DNA of 64,000 bases. Origin: Cheiracanthium punctorium (taxonomy: Eukaryota > Arthropoda > Arachnida > Araneae > Cheiracanthiidae). The translations under genes were made by a program, and so were the position numbers. Under the pieces are notes generated by a model. It saw only the letters and a list, made by a program, of their open reading frames with translations, did not search any database and was not told the DNA's origin. Where the stretch lies: positions 310,001 through 374,000 of the forward strand of contig JAWZYV010013541.1 in the NCBI GenBank assembly GCA_038373885.1, written 5' to 3'. Shown here piece after piece: positions 1 to 12,789 of this stretch. The first letter of the stretch is position 1, and every line of letters starts with the position of its first letter.

Positions 1-2540
1 AAATAAAATGCTATTTATACCTTATTTGATACCTTATTTGATATTTAGCAACTATGAGTATTTGCGATATAAATATAAATCGAGCTGTATTAACTTTAAT
101 GATTTAAAAACTAAATATTTTTGTATATCATTTAGTATCTCTGATTTAAGCTAAAACTGATGTAAATAATTCAGATACATGATTTCACTTTCGTTGTTTT
201 ATTTGCACAAAGTTGAAAATGTTTGGCAATACAAATTTAGCTATGGAATTAGAAAAGCAATAAAAACTTTCTAAAAATATATAAATCTAAGTGTTAGCTA
301 TTTCATAAATGCATTGTAACTTTATGAAAAAAACTTAAAATCCTATAATACATTTTATGTGAAAGTAACGGATGTAAAACGATGTATTGCTTTCGTGCTA
401 CATGTCTTCTGTATAGGTAACAACAGAATATGAATGCTGTTAAAGAAAAAATAATGGAAGTGGAAATTGGATAGATTTTAAAATTTTAAAACAACATTTA
501 TTTGCTTAAAATTGGTAAACTTTATCGAAAATAGCATGCATTTATATGTTCTTCAGAGGATTCATATGTTCCCCATTAAAGTAAGAACAAATAAGGAAGC
601 GTCAGGCTTCGTTTTTATCTGCATTTCAAGATATTTCTGCGAAACGTAAGAAGTGTTCAGGGAATTGTTTGTATACATACATATACTTAGATATATTCGC
701 CCATAAATGCTGATATTATACTATGTTAAAACTCATATTTCATATTTTTCTCCAGTTTATAAATGTTTGCATGTATCTCTACTGAATGTTTAGATAATTT
801 ATATTGGAATTATCTAAAACTCTTTACATTTACAAACTATATTTTTGTCGGAAAGTCACTTTATTTATGATTAGTTGTTCCCAGCCAATTTTTTTAAGAT
901 GGAATGTATTTATTGAAGTTTTAAATTATTCAGTTTCGTACTTTAGAGTATATAGGCAATTTTTAGATTTTTGGGGACGACTAGACAATATCCAAGCTTG
1001 GTATATATTCCGACCAAACAATACTTTTTTTTTTCTGTTTCCTACTTTTGTGCAGCGATGTCAATATAAAAAATGAATGTTTTATAAGTTAAATGTGTAT
1101 TGTATTACAATCTGTTCAATACACAGCAGTTTCAACTGAAATTTAATGAAAGTGAAAAACGACTGCTGTTTAGTCATTTTCATGGCAATAACTGAAGTAT
1201 CATTTCTTTGCACTCGAGTAGAGATTTGTAAAACAACTACAACAAATGAAAAATATATATATATATACATTATATATATCTTTTTCCGTCAAAAAAAGTT
1301 TAGTCTCGTAATAACTTACATCTTTGCATCTGGATTCATGTTTCATACTTACGAAACTATCTAAATCGCATGCATTATTTTTTGTCAAAGCTTATTAGTA
1401 CTTAACTTACTAATTCACTTTGAAACGAATGACGAAGAAGCGACGTCAAGCTGCAGGTTATTTTATTTCCCGTGTTATCATAACCATTTAGTTATCGAAG
1501 TAACAGTATTCATTTTTGTCATATAAATTATTAAATGAAAACAGAAGTAAAAGTTCTTAGGACTCGGAAAGCAAATAAAATGTTCTAGTAGTCTCTACTG
1601 TTGAATCCAGCGCAGTATATATTAAAGTACCGCAGCCAGTTGCATTACATAACATTTGTTATTTACAATGCGCCGTTGAGAAATAATAAAAATAACAAAC
1701 ACTTTTAAATTAACATGCTTGAATTATTTATTAACACAGTATACTATGCTTCAATCCATGCTATTTCAGCATATCCACTCATACTTCTTATTATATAAAA
1801 TAAAACTATTTATAATATTTTGTCTTAATGAAACGTTCAATTTGAAAATTCCAATACTCCGTAGTTCGGTAAAATAAAATATATTGTATATCGACATAAA
1901 AATATCAGACTATTCAATTTTGAAGAGCTATTTAGAATCGCACAAAGTGCGAATATGACGTAAATTGTGTGGTAAAGTTTATCAGTCTCACGCACTTTGA
2001 CATTTGGGAGTCGTGTTTTGACTCTCAAAAAGAAATCCCTGTGATTAAACCCAGTTCATTTAACTTGTCTGGTTAGTTCACTCAAATTTAGCAAATATAA
2101 TGTTTAAATTTTCACTAACGCTACATATTTTCTCATTACATAGCACCATTTTGGGAGAACGTATTCCAATATTACAAATACATGAATACGAAACAAGTAA
2201 AACAATAACCTTTAAAAACATTCTGATTTAATCCTATTTTATCTATTTGGCACTTCAACAAACGTTTAAACAAACGTACCAAATTTTCCAGAGCAGCACT
2301 TGCTCGCTATGCACTATCCCTTAATCTGATGCTGCGACATATGGTATTGTTCACAAAACCCACGCAGTTTCATATTATTTTTTTCTCGGAAAATGATGTA
2401 AATATCCCTACCTCTAGTCGATAGAATAACTGATTTCATTTTCTACTTTCAAAATTGCACTTATCATAGTGACAAAATGCTTGTTGTCCTTTTATGCTTG
2501 TTGACAAATTCCATCAATTAATGGGGAAAAATATAATGCA
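1..2540. other. AT-rich region without recognisable genes
   Basis: Only short open frames rich in F, I, K, N and Y are present, as expected by chance at this base composition. A short TA run lies near 1254-1278. I recognise no protein motif, terminal inverted repeat or RNA gene here. Confidence 0.6.
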
Positions 2541-2553
2541 CAGTGTTCACTCA

Positions 2554-2555
<2 letters not shown>

Positions 2556-2629
<74 letters not shown>
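2556..2629. repeat. CA/TG microsatellite
   Basis: A nearly pure (CA)n run of over 60 bases, with one AAA interruption near 2617-2619 followed by a further short CA run. Any frame through it reads as a His/Thr repeat, which is an artefact of the repeat. Confidence 0.97.
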
Positions 2630-2869
2630 TCTCGAAAAAATAGAATAAATGAATTCAGAAGACCTCAAAACGTGTTAATACATCAAAATCTCGAAGTCGA
2701 TTTTTTTCATGATTACAATACTTTCCTTACAGGGTACATGTTCAGAAAGAAAAAAGGATGAAAATCTGAAACACTTTCAGGTTTTAAATACACACTATAC
2801 TGCTATAAAGTCGTATCATTAGTTATACCTTGTCCCTATTTTTCTTACTTATTCCATTAAGTTTCAAAA

Positions 2870-4230
2870 GTGTATCATTATTCATGACTGTGCTGTATTT
2901 TTCTTGCTTGTTTCGTAAAACCCATCTTTGGAATCGAAATCTATCTTAAAATCGCCTACTAAAACTATTTTACAATCTTCGCCAAGTATATTACAAATAT
3001 ACTTCATCGTTTTATATATTGTTTCGAATGTGCATCATAATCCATGAGTGTACCGGTTTTGTCTTTCTTGGGTTGATTCCTACTTTAACGCCTCGACTCC
3101 GCCAAGGTGGCGATCATTAAACATTTGCAGTTACCATGACGATTTTTTGCATTAATGTGGCAATCGTAATTTAGAAATAAAATGGCGATTTGGAACAACA
3201 TGTAAGTAAAGCATGCCGTTACATTTTTATTTATTTTGAATTGCCAATTAATGTAGTTTCAATAATTAAGTGTCTTCAGATTCCTTAACTGGTGCGTTTA
3301 TCGCTAGTTTGTTTACTTTAGTTTTCATCTGGTTCTTTTGGGAGCGTTGAAACGGTACTTATCGTATCGTACAATCGTATTCCAAACCATCAACAATTTC
3401 ATGTGCCCGGCATTTATCTTGGTGAAAAATTGCTAGTCTTGCCGGACCGCCGGGATAATACGTAAGTACCGTTAAAACTTGTGCATAACTCCCAGAGACC
3501 CATGACTGCAAAGCTCGCCAAAGTACGGGGTTTTTTTAGGTTGGCGAGAGTGCGGATGTTAAAATAGGAATCAACTCTTTCTTGTACCATAAAACGCATC
3601 TTTGGAATCGAAATCTATCTTAAAATCGCCTACTGAAATTGTTTTACAATCTTCGCCAGGCATATTGTTCCTGTAGGCATATTCCAACTATACCGTAAAG
3701 ACATTTTAAATGCTGTTTGGAATGGGCATCATAATCCACGGGTGTACCGTGTTTTCCTTTCTTGTTCCACAGAGTACTTCTTCGGAATAGAAATCTATAT
3801 TAAAATCGCCTAATAAAACTCTTTTACAATATACGCCAGGCGTTTTCTAAATATACGCGAAATATATTTATAATAAATTGTCGCGTTTTGGCACCACATT
3901 TAGCGATCAATTATCAAAAATTGCAAACCTTGTGCGACTTTCAACATTTTATTAACTTCTCCCCCCCCTCTCCACATTATCTGGCAAACACATTTGAAAA
4001 GTGATTCGACACGCTAATGTCTACACAGAAATCCTGATTGAAATGAATAGCACTCGGGGGCTAAACATTTTGGGGTGGACCGCCCTTATGACTTAGGGGT
4101 ATGAGACATAGTTAAAAACCTATTCTATGACCTAACGAATATACATAGAAAATTTCATTAAAATTGGTCGAGTGGTTTCGGAGGAGTTAGGTGACTAACA
4201 CTGGGACAGGAGAATTTTATATATTAGATT
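2870..4230 (+). repeat. Interspersed repeat with internal monomers, 3' end TATATTAGATT
   Basis: Three related monomers start near 2875, 3032 and 3728. Each has CATCAT(A/T)ATCCA, a CTTTCTTG or TTCTTGCTTG block, GGAATCGAAATCTAT, and AAAATCGCCTA followed by ACAATCTTCGCCA. The segment ends with TAACACTGGGACAGG and ATATATTAGATT at 4230. The same monomer recurs near 48318 and 49566, so this is a dispersed family. The second monomer is split by the element at 3071-3575. The TATATTAGATT type of end resembles the 3' ends of several animal non-coding repeats; the mobilising machinery is not visible. Confidence 0.7.
3071..3575. mobile_element. 505-bp non-autonomous TIR element with 9-bp target duplication
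   Basis: The ends are inverted: GGTTGATTCCTACTTTAACG at the left, and TAGGAATCAAC preceded by GTTAAAA at the right. This gives imperfect TIRs of about 35 bp that include CGACTC/CGCCAA. TCTTTCTTG occurs at 3062-3070 and again at 3576-3584. Joining the flanks restores the host repeat monomer, and the paralogous monomer at 3728-3850 (CCTTTCTTG followed by TTCCA) serves as an empty site. There is no coding capacity. A 9-bp duplication fits Mutator-like or Merlin-like transposition, but the family is not established. Confidence 0.85.
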
Positions 4231-7200
4231 TTAACCTCTTGAAACAAAGTAATTTGGATTTATTGACAACTATTTCAAATTAATATGGATTGGGAAAAAA
4301 CTACTATGACGACATTATTTTACATCTGTATGTAATCGGATATTTGTGGAAACTTATTATTTCGATCCTGACGCAATTTTCGCTTCGAAATCTGATAACC
4401 TGACATTAAAAGGATGCAAATTTTAAATACGATGTCCCACTTTTATAAAATGTTTCACACTGTCGGATATCGAAAAGCTTTCTGGATGTTAAAAAAAATA
4501 AAGTTAGGGAGCAGGTCAATTTTTAGATTTTACAGTAGACAATATTTATACCTGCATTTTTCAAATAATTATGCAAAACTTCAAGTCAATCGGTCTAATG
4601 GTATAGTAGTTATTCGTAATTATGCAACTTCAGGTCTACGTATGGATTCGATTAGTTAGTATTGAGACGTATATTTTTTAGCAGGTAAAAATTGTCTCGT
4701 TTCCTTTTTGGAAAACTACTTCTCTCGTACTGAAACTTGAAGACATGCAACTGTATACAGCCTACGAAAAACTATATTGAAAACTCCTAAAGTAGAACAC
4801 AATGATAGACACAACTGCTTCTTTTATTTATCTTCGTTATTGAGAGTAACCCAGTCTAGGGAGTTTCAGATCTAAATATATTTTCACCTCAGCCTGCCAT
4901 GGAAATCCGTGGTAAATTTTCTCCTTTATACTTCAGCAATTTAATCCAAAACCGTTTGCAGCACACTGTATTCATTGTCATTTAGAAATGTGCAGAGATG
5001 GTGACTATTGGAATGAGACATCTTACACGAATTGTGCATCTGCATAAAATGCAGATGGACGTTTGGACGTTTTTCGTGTGAATACACGGGGATGTTCCCC
5101 CCCCCCCTGTATTCACAAGAAAAAGTTTTCCCATGAAATACCTCAAAAAATGCGTTTATTCCCCATATATCTAGTGGGGAAAAATTATATTTCTGATAGA
5201 AAAAAAACAAAATAAAATACAATAAAATAAAAATAAATAAATAAATAAAATTGTATTCTCTTCAGACATTCTTCCTCAGTAGAACATATTGTGACGTCTT
5301 AGTCTATTTGTACTTCAGTAGATCAATTTTTACTTTGTAAAACATACTGTGACGCCATATTAGTAAGTAAACTGCATTTTGACGAATTCTCTCTTGAATA
5401 GCATAACCCTTTTTTACAACACTGTAAGAGTACTCAAAAAAGATACCCCAAAACATATGAATTTTATGAAAAATCTACAATTAAGCAGTAAATTACTTTA
5501 CGATAATTTAAATCAGAATAGAATAGTTTTTTCTTAAATTTAAAATAGATAATGCCTATGCATAATCGTATTGGTAATATTTCGCATAAAGAAAGGAATT
5601 TATTGTAACATATAAAAGGTACCAAGAACAGCATCTAAATTTTACATTTTTTTTTCCTTTTTCTCTTTCTTTCTTTCATTCATTCTCCTTTTTACACAAT
5701 ACATCAAATGCTTTAATATTAACTCTAAAGGAAGCAATGTTTAAGCATAATCACTGGGAAGAAGCTGAAGAGGCTGATTATTAAAATCTTCGAAATGATG
5801 CCACTATGACTTCAATATAAAAAAAAACGTGTGTTTGTGGCTATAAAAGTGGTATTCTTGATTCAAATTCGCTGCATTACAAGGTTAGGGTAATAAATAA
5901 GTTTATTGATGAACTAAGTTTAACTTAGAATAAGCCTTACGCAATAAGTGCTTAGCTTCCAAATAGTTTTTCTCGTAGGGAAGACTGAATATATTTGATC
6001 AACATGGGATACTACACCCTCTGCATCGATTCCTCTAAACCTATCTCTTCTTTTCTCGGTCGTGCCAATTCTGAATTCTTCTTCCTTTACAACAGTAGAT
6101 TACGGATATTCTAAAACATTATCACAATGGTGTTTAACTTATATGCGAATAAAAGTAAAATCAATGTGTTTTCTGCTGCCATATACTGGATGTTGCACTC
6201 AAATTGAAGGGGCATGAGACATAGCTCAATTATTTCTACTGTGGAAAAGTTCTAATTAGCTTTGCCAAGTATTATGAAAGGATTTAACAATAGAACGAAA
6301 TACTGTATTTTGGTTTCCGGTAAAGAAATATTAAAAATTGGAGAAGAGTCATTGAAAATAGCGCGAAAACAAAACAAGAATAAAAGCAACAAACATTTTC
6401 TTAAAAATAACCAAATCAAAAATAACGCACATCTCAGATTTTCTTAAAAATAACCAAAGGTGAGAACAATTTTTTTTTGTTTTGAAGATTCTAAAATGCG
6501 AAAAATTTGTGCAATATTTCTCATTCAATTTCTCACAAACATTCAACTGAAAATGAAGGTTTAGTAATACGCCTAGATGAAAGTACTAAATGTGGCGGCC
6601 TTATAAACCTGAAACCTGATATTGATGATTGAATTTTGGTAAAATTTACAAACAAGAAAGCCACAAAACTATTTGCTAATAAAGTTCTTAATGCTTCTGA
6701 AGGTGGTCGTAATATCAAATTTCCTCGAAGATTTGAAGGAAGATTTAAATGACCACCAAATGATCTCATTGTAAAGCTCAAGTTTGTAATGATTCTTCCA
6801 CTGCATAGCATTAGTGCAAAAAATGAACATATAACTCTTGTTTGTATTCACAACTTGTTTTGTAGGACTTCCTGTATTTTAAACAAGAAGCAAAACATGT
6901 CTTAAACGATAAGGAATGGTACATTTTCTTAGATTTAATCTCAAGATTTCTTGCACAATGGATTATGTGTGACCCTCATAGAGATATTTGAGCCACGCTT
7001 AGAAGGAAAAGGTTAAGCAAAAAACAAATAAAAAACCAAAAACAAAAACAAAAAGGATAAAACTAGAAAAATGCTATTTTTTTCTCAATTAATGAAAAAA
7101 AAAAAAAGAAATAAAAGGATCTAATGTAAAATCCGACACATCTATCCCAGTCTTCCACTCACAATTATTTATAACTTATAATATCTTTATCAAAACTACT

Positions 7201-7380
7201 GTTTAAAAAATTAAAAATTTAAATATTTGCAGAATACTCTAGGCAAACGCTACTAAGCATTCGATATTTTCTATGTTTTTTAGACACAAAGATATTTTAT
7301 TCAGCCTCAAGTTAAATTATCATTTTGCGTCTCACTTCAACTGTAGTTGCACTTTTCACCTTTTCAAAAATCTTAAGAGA
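4231..7380. other. AT-rich region, no recognised gene
   Basis: There are no recognisable coding motifs. Low-complexity AAAT-rich sequence lies at about 5200-5250 and a pyrimidine tract at about 5648-5690. A small hairpin occurs near 5078-5118, where GTGAATACA is followed by a C-tract and then TGTATTCAC. Short open frames at 6262-6850 have no family resemblance I can identify. Confidence 0.5.
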
Positions 7381-7829
7381 TTAATGGTAAAAATATACAC
7401 ACACCTCACAATTTCAAGCCCCCGTCCTCCACTTGGTGGGAGAAAATTCTTCTAAGGAAAACTCCCCGGAGTTACTCCCATTACTTCTCACATTTTGCGA
7501 GTGAGGAAAAATCTATGTGTCACTCGGAATAAGCCGGGCAATTTATCAACCGCATCATCCATCAACTGTGTGACCGTTAGACTACCCGAATATTGCTTGA
7601 AATAAGTTTGTTTGGGGCATTTTACGAGCAAAAATTCCGCTTGTGTACTGTGTGATACTTCGTGTTAAATCAACAACGCAGGATATGATTAGAAAAAAAA
7701 AATGTGTTGCTTGTAGACATTCAATGGAATGATGAATGATTGCAGTTTAATATGAATCCTTCAGGTGCCAGAACGAATGTGGTGTGATGTTTGAATTAGC
7801 TAGTCCCTGACGGATTGCTCTGTTTATGA

Positions 7830-8346
7830 GAACATGGAATGTAGAGAATATGAAAGACTGACTTAAATTATGAACTTGGAATATTGATAATAACTTAAAA
7901 TTTCATATTGAGTTCATAACAATATAAATATAATGTATTTTGCCGTTCATGAATTCATCTATAAAGAGCTTGTTTTCATTAACCATTGTTTATCACAAAG
8001 GTAATTTTGTGGATTTATAGTTTATAATTGGAAAAGAAAATGATTACTAGAAAGTCTCTTGCAAGTAAAATATAGTTATCGCATTGGAATAACATTTTGT
8101 AGAACAAGATTTGACCAGTGAGTATATCACCTTTCAAATCATAAATTGGTGAGAGCGCGATTATCATGAACATGAAATATGGACTTGAATTATGGAATAT
8201 CGATTAGAGTTTAAGATTCATAACAATATGTATTTAATGTATTTTGTCATGCATGAGTAGTCTATAAAGAACTCGTTTTCTTTAATCATTTTAATAATTG
8301 TTTATTTCAAGAAATTCGTGTAGAAATATAATTTATGTTGTGTATC
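7830..8346. repeat. Direct duplication of about 310 bp, second copy interrupted
   Basis: Two diverged copies follow each other. The first runs from about 7851 (ATGAACTTGGAATATTGAT, then AAGAGCTTGTTTTCATTAACC). The second runs from about 8161 (ATGGACTTGAATTATGGAATA, then AAGAACTCGTTTTC). The copy-1 ending ACAAGATTTGACCAGTGAG at about 8105 reappears for copy 2 only at about 9410. The second copy has therefore been split by the element at 8349-9286 and the hairpin after it. Confidence 0.7.
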
Positions 8347-8348
8347 TA

Positions 8349-9286
8349 GGGTATGGTGGCCTAAAATTATTTTAACGGGCAAAGTGATCCACATATATTT
8401 TATTCCATACATGTAGCGCTATCTACCGGGTAACACGTAAACTAGTTGTGCCAAGTGAAGAAGAAGCAATGGAGGTATTCAAGCGATCCCAGTATTACGT
8501 GTCTAAACTGAATTTTTCGAAAAAATTGGGTTTTATAACATTTTTTTAAGGCAATCACTAATTTTACTATTTATATAGATATACAGTCTTTTATGTACAG
8601 AAATATACTTAATTTACTGAATGGAGTTTGTTTTTAGATGGGAATTACACTTGCAGAGTTTGTAATGTTACTATGCGTCCTCCAGTAATCTGACCTAAAA
8701 TGGACAGCCATTTTGCCTGGTAAATTGATCCATCGGCTGAAGAAAATCCAGAGTACTGGGTGCTGGCCATCATGGCAGCCCTTCAACTGTTCTCAAAATG
8801 CGTGACACTCTGAAATCATTCTCTTTTACTCCACGTGATATCCAACACTTGCCAAAGAAAATGAAATTCTGCACTTCGAGAAAAAGACACTTTTTTTTTT
8901 TTGTTTGTGACTCTTTTTTTTTAAATTTTCGCAAGATAAAGTACGTGTGCTGTTTTATTGTAAAACTAATTTTATTTCATTATGTCATAATTTTTAGTCA
9001 TAATTACTTTTATGGCTTAGATTTTGCCGATAAAAAACAATTTACAATTACTTTCAGACTAAGGATCGTTTTCCCCTTTCGTGAGGGTGAAATGATCCTT
9101 TGGACACTTTCTCAAAATTCTATTTTTTTTAAATTATTCAATGTGGGTTTAAAAATTGTTGAAAATAGGTTTATGATGCAAAATCTATTTTAAAACATAC
9201 TTGGAAAGGGGCCAAAGTTTTATTTAAACATAAGGTTATTTTACACAAATGTTTCCCTTAGGGAATCATTTTAGGCACCCTTCCCC
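8349..9286. mobile_element. Decayed TIR element, about 0.94 kb
   Basis: The left end reads GGGTATGGTGGCCTAAAATT. The right end, read in reverse, is AGGGGAAGGGTGCCTAAAAT followed by GATTCCCT, so the imperfect TIRs are about 35 bp. TA lies at both outer borders (8347-8348 and 9287-9288). An open frame at 8798-9193 inside shows no transposase motif that I recognise and is rich in T-derived Phe. It interrupts the second copy of the flanking duplication, which supports insertion. A TA-target DNA transposon is the likely class. Confidence 0.65.
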
Positions 9287-9318
9287 TATACATTCATATG
9301 GTTCGCTTAAACTAATAT

Positions 9319-9376
9319 ATGTATAACAGACTTTGTAGTAACGAAAAAGTTCAATACTACAAAGTCTGTTATACAT
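9319..9376. repeat. Perfect 22-bp inverted repeat with 14-nt loop
   Basis: The arm at 9319-9340 (ATGTATAACAGACTTTGTAG followed by TA) is exactly complementary to 9355-9376, with the loop at 9341-9354. It lies just outside the right end of the TIR element. No coding or transposon function can be assigned. Perfect arms in otherwise diverged DNA suggest recent origin, for example by template switching, or selection. Confidence 0.9.
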
Positions 9377-9469
9377 AAAATATCGTTAACGAATAACCAT
9401 TTTTAGTACAAGATTTGACCAGTGAGTGATTCACTTTTAACATTAAAAAAATTGACAACCCGATTATCA

Positions 9470-10420
9470 GGAACACTTTCGTTAAAATTTTTGCGATTTC
9501 TATTCGTTTCAAACAACCGGGAACTCAGTACGACCGTGTAAAAAGAGTTTAAAAAATATCGTTCTATTATTCTGCCGTTGATGCTTTATTTGTTCACCCA
9601 TCACGCAAACATGATTGAAGCGAATGAAAGGATATTTCTTTAAATGATAAGTGGTCACACAATTTAAACTATAGGCTTCGATTTGCTTAATAATTTTCAT
9701 TAGATTTTTAGATTTTGCGAAATTTGCTTCAAAATACGGAAACATTTGTTCGCGCACCACCTGCTAAAGATTGAAGTGAATGCAATGAAGCTTCATGACA
9801 TAATAGGTAAACATGAAACTTAATTTACAGGCGTCGAATTTTTTCAAACTTTTTTTGAGATTTTTAGAAAATTTATTCAAGATGTGAAAATATCTGTTTG
9901 TCCGTCACGTGCAAACTTTTGAAGCGAAATATATAAAATTTAGGATCATCATAGGTGGTCACATGAACTACGAGCGTCAAAGTACTTTACGTTTATTTAG
10001 ATTTTGAAATTTTCCTAAAATTGTGTAAGAGATTTTTCCATTTATAAAAAGAAGCCAATTGAATAAAATAAAATTTGGAATCATCAGTTATAGTTTCCAA
10101 CTTAATGATTTATATGTGCTAAAATAGTTTTAAGTAGTTCATAGAATTTTGAGATTTTACGAAAAAAACGTGTAAATGTTTGTTCTCGCACGTTCAAAAA
10201 CGGCCTAAGAGAATAGAATGAAATTTAGTAAGACAAGAGCGATTGAAACGTTGTGCTTTTGTTATTTTAATAAATTTTAGAAATTTGCAAAAATTACATT
10301 TGTTTCTTTATTTTCAGAGGAATCACTTTAGGGTGCTTCAATTTAAACAAACTTAGGCAATTTTCTTAGATTTTAGTGAAAATTGTGCAATTTTTATCTG
10401 AAAACATATTGTAAAAATAT
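9470..10420 (-). repeat. Old reverse-oriented copy of the ~155-bp tandem repeat element
   Basis: Read on the minus strand, this stretch shows degenerate forms of the unit at 28527-30186: CATAGGTGGTCAC, GATTTT-AGATTTTGCGAAA, TGTTCGCGCACC/GTCACGTGC and GCGTCGAATTTTT. The minus-strand 3' tail at about 9480-9540 (GTTTGAAACGAATAGAAATC) matches the tail of the 28-30 kb copy (CTTGAAACGGATAGAAATCG). It is much more diverged than that copy and lacks the CTAGCTGAAG start. Confidence 0.65.
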
Positions 10421-10554
10421 CTTTATTGAATTAAACAAAACTTAGTTATAGGCGAGTAATGATATTGACTTTAAAAGCTTATTACGTCGAAATAAAACTT
10501 TAATTTTGAATATAAAATATTTTCTGTACTGACAATTTTACTCAGCACTTAATT

Positions 10555-10705
10555 ACACACTCACTTGTAATCTTTTAACAATATGCAAAAGTTATAACTT
10601 TGATTTTCATGTTTTCGCCAATATTTTAATTATATTTTTTTAACAATTTGCAAAAGTTATAACTATGATTTCCATGTTTACACCAGTATTTTAATTATAT
10701 TATTT
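10555..10705. repeat. Two-copy tandem duplication, unit about 75 bp
   Basis: CAAAAGTTATAACTTTGATT is followed by TTCATGTTT and then TATTTTAATTATATT. The block recurs once with small changes (CAAAAGTTATAACTATGATT). It is non-coding. Confidence 0.75.
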
Positions 10706-12510
10706 TTATTCCTGCAATTCTGATGGAAGTTCGTGATTTTTGGAAATTTGCATTACATGCCAGCACCTCAACGACGGGTAATTCAGTTAGTTTTAAAATA
10801 AAAGCTTTATGTAAAATCATTAATTACGTATATTAATCTAACTGTTTTTAACCGGAAAATGTCTTATCAAATAATGCTACCTTCGTAGTAAAAAAACACG
10901 GAACGCATTTATTAAGCCTCAGCATGCAGAGTGCCACAATTATCATTCAGAACGGAAATTCTGACACTATATATTTTGCAATATAACAAATGCCTATATT
11001 GCGCAAAATAAAACAAAACTGAGAAAGGCAGGTGGGAAAATATTGCCATTATTGTATTTTTAACTTAGTTATCAATATTCGCAATCGAAAAAAAAATAAG
11101 TAAAATATGAAAGTAAGTTTGGTCAATTCGTTAGTTAAATGGAAAAATGAATGTGCATCCAAACCATGATTATTTGAAGAAAACATTAAATAAATAATAA
11201 TAAAATATCCAATACTCTATATGCAAATTTCAACTCGAATGTATTACAGGAAGTTCGTCATAAAACGTAGACAAAGATGGTCAGTGACAATATGTGAACT
11301 TCAATGTAATTGGTTAATGCCAGAGTTTAAAAAAATATCTTTCGTAATTTCTGCACGGCCCCTGAAACAAGATCCCTGAGAAAACTGATCATCTGGAGTA
11401 ATTTTCTTTTTCTTTCGAGAGCAATTGAAAAGTTTTCTTGTACTAGCGACAGGATTCCGATAGTGCAACGGGCATTCAAAAGTGCTCTAAGCAATTGAAG
11501 ACTTGGAAAAGCTGATAAAAGGACTTCAACATAAATCAGATGAAAACTCAAAAACAAAATTGGAAAGAAATCAGGAATAGCAACGTAGTAAGACACTCTT
11601 AGGATTAATTCTCTAATTTTTCACATGGAACTCACTAATGCGTTGCCACATTTTTTTAATTGGAGAATTTTTATAATGGGGGAATGTACAAGATTAGAAA
11701 GTGCCACTTTTTGAAAATTAGCCTGGGGCTTTTTTAATTGTGTAATTTTTTCCTACCCCATTATGAATATATTTTTTCAATTCACATTACCCACTTACCT
11801 CGAATATATAAAGGATTAAAGCGTGTTAGCGATTTTGGGAGCACCCAGTATAGTATACTAGTAACAGGTACTTGTCGTTTGGACGAAAGTTTCAGTCATT
11901 TTCTGATGGAGGAGCTTAATAAGTGGAACAAAGTCACCTGTAAAATACGAAATTAATCCAACAATTTCATGCAGGCGATCGAACCTGCACCAATGGTACG
12001 ATAGAATGTTGATTTACCCTCTATACAGCCGGTAAATAAGCTTGTACAAATAAAAATTATAAAAAAATAATTCAAAAATATTTAAGTTTACTTATTTTAA
12101 ATTTATACCTGTTAAGTTACAGTTTTTTTTAATAATATAACTAGCTGCAATTGAGGTGATATTCATGCCACCTACTTTTGAAGAATTTTTTATAAATATT
12201 CCATTATCTCAAAATATTTTTTTTAAATTAGGCATATTTCAAACCTCGTACATATGAATAGATAAAGTGTGACAGAAATCTTCATCCAGCACTGCCATTT
12301 AGCGCTAATATTAATATGTAGATAATATAAGAGCTATATTTCTGTTTTCTGTCTGAAATACACGAATTGAATTTTAGAGCTTTTAAATAAAATGATAAGA
12401 AAAATTGTTTTCTGAGAATCTAAATGTGAATTTATTACGTTCTATGTAATTCCTTTTCTTCCTAGCATAAAATGAATGAAAGAAACTCTGTGATGTACTA
12501 AGAAATATAT
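10706..12510. other. No recognised gene; one tRNA-like T-arm on the minus strand
   Basis: The region is AT-rich with chance open frames. On the minus strand, 11971-11988 reads GCAGGTTCGATCGCCTGC, a B-box-like sequence that can fold as a T-arm with a 5-bp stem. No convincing acceptor or anticodon arm accompanies it. At most it is a degraded tRNA-derived SINE, not a tRNA gene. Confidence 0.4.
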
Positions 12511-12789
12511 ATGCTGTTCTCCAAAAGTTAAGGAACAACAGGTTTTTCGAAGCTCAGAATAAAAAAAGATGGCACTAACAATAAAATGTATAGTTTTATA
12601 TAAATGATAAAAATGAACTTTATGGAAATTTATTCAAAAACGATAGCTACCACTTTTTTATAGGAAAGAACTGGCATATATGAGTGACAGAAAAATATGC
12701 AGATATCAGGCTTTCGTAAGTACGCGTGTTACTTGTCTTGATTTACAACTTTTGATAACATATTCTCTAACAATAGGCAGTGGGGCTCC

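Noticed and set aside
2543..2761. Open frame encoding a long His/Thr repeat
   Set aside because: It is created by the CA microsatellite; no protein-like sequence surrounds it.
8798..9193. 131-codon open frame inside the TIR element
   Set aside because: Dominated by Phe/Ile/Lys from T- and A-rich DNA; no transposase motif or catalytic triad could be found.
11955..12040. Possible tRNA gene on the minus strand
   Set aside because: A T-arm-like sequence is present, but acceptor, D and anticodon arms do not fold.
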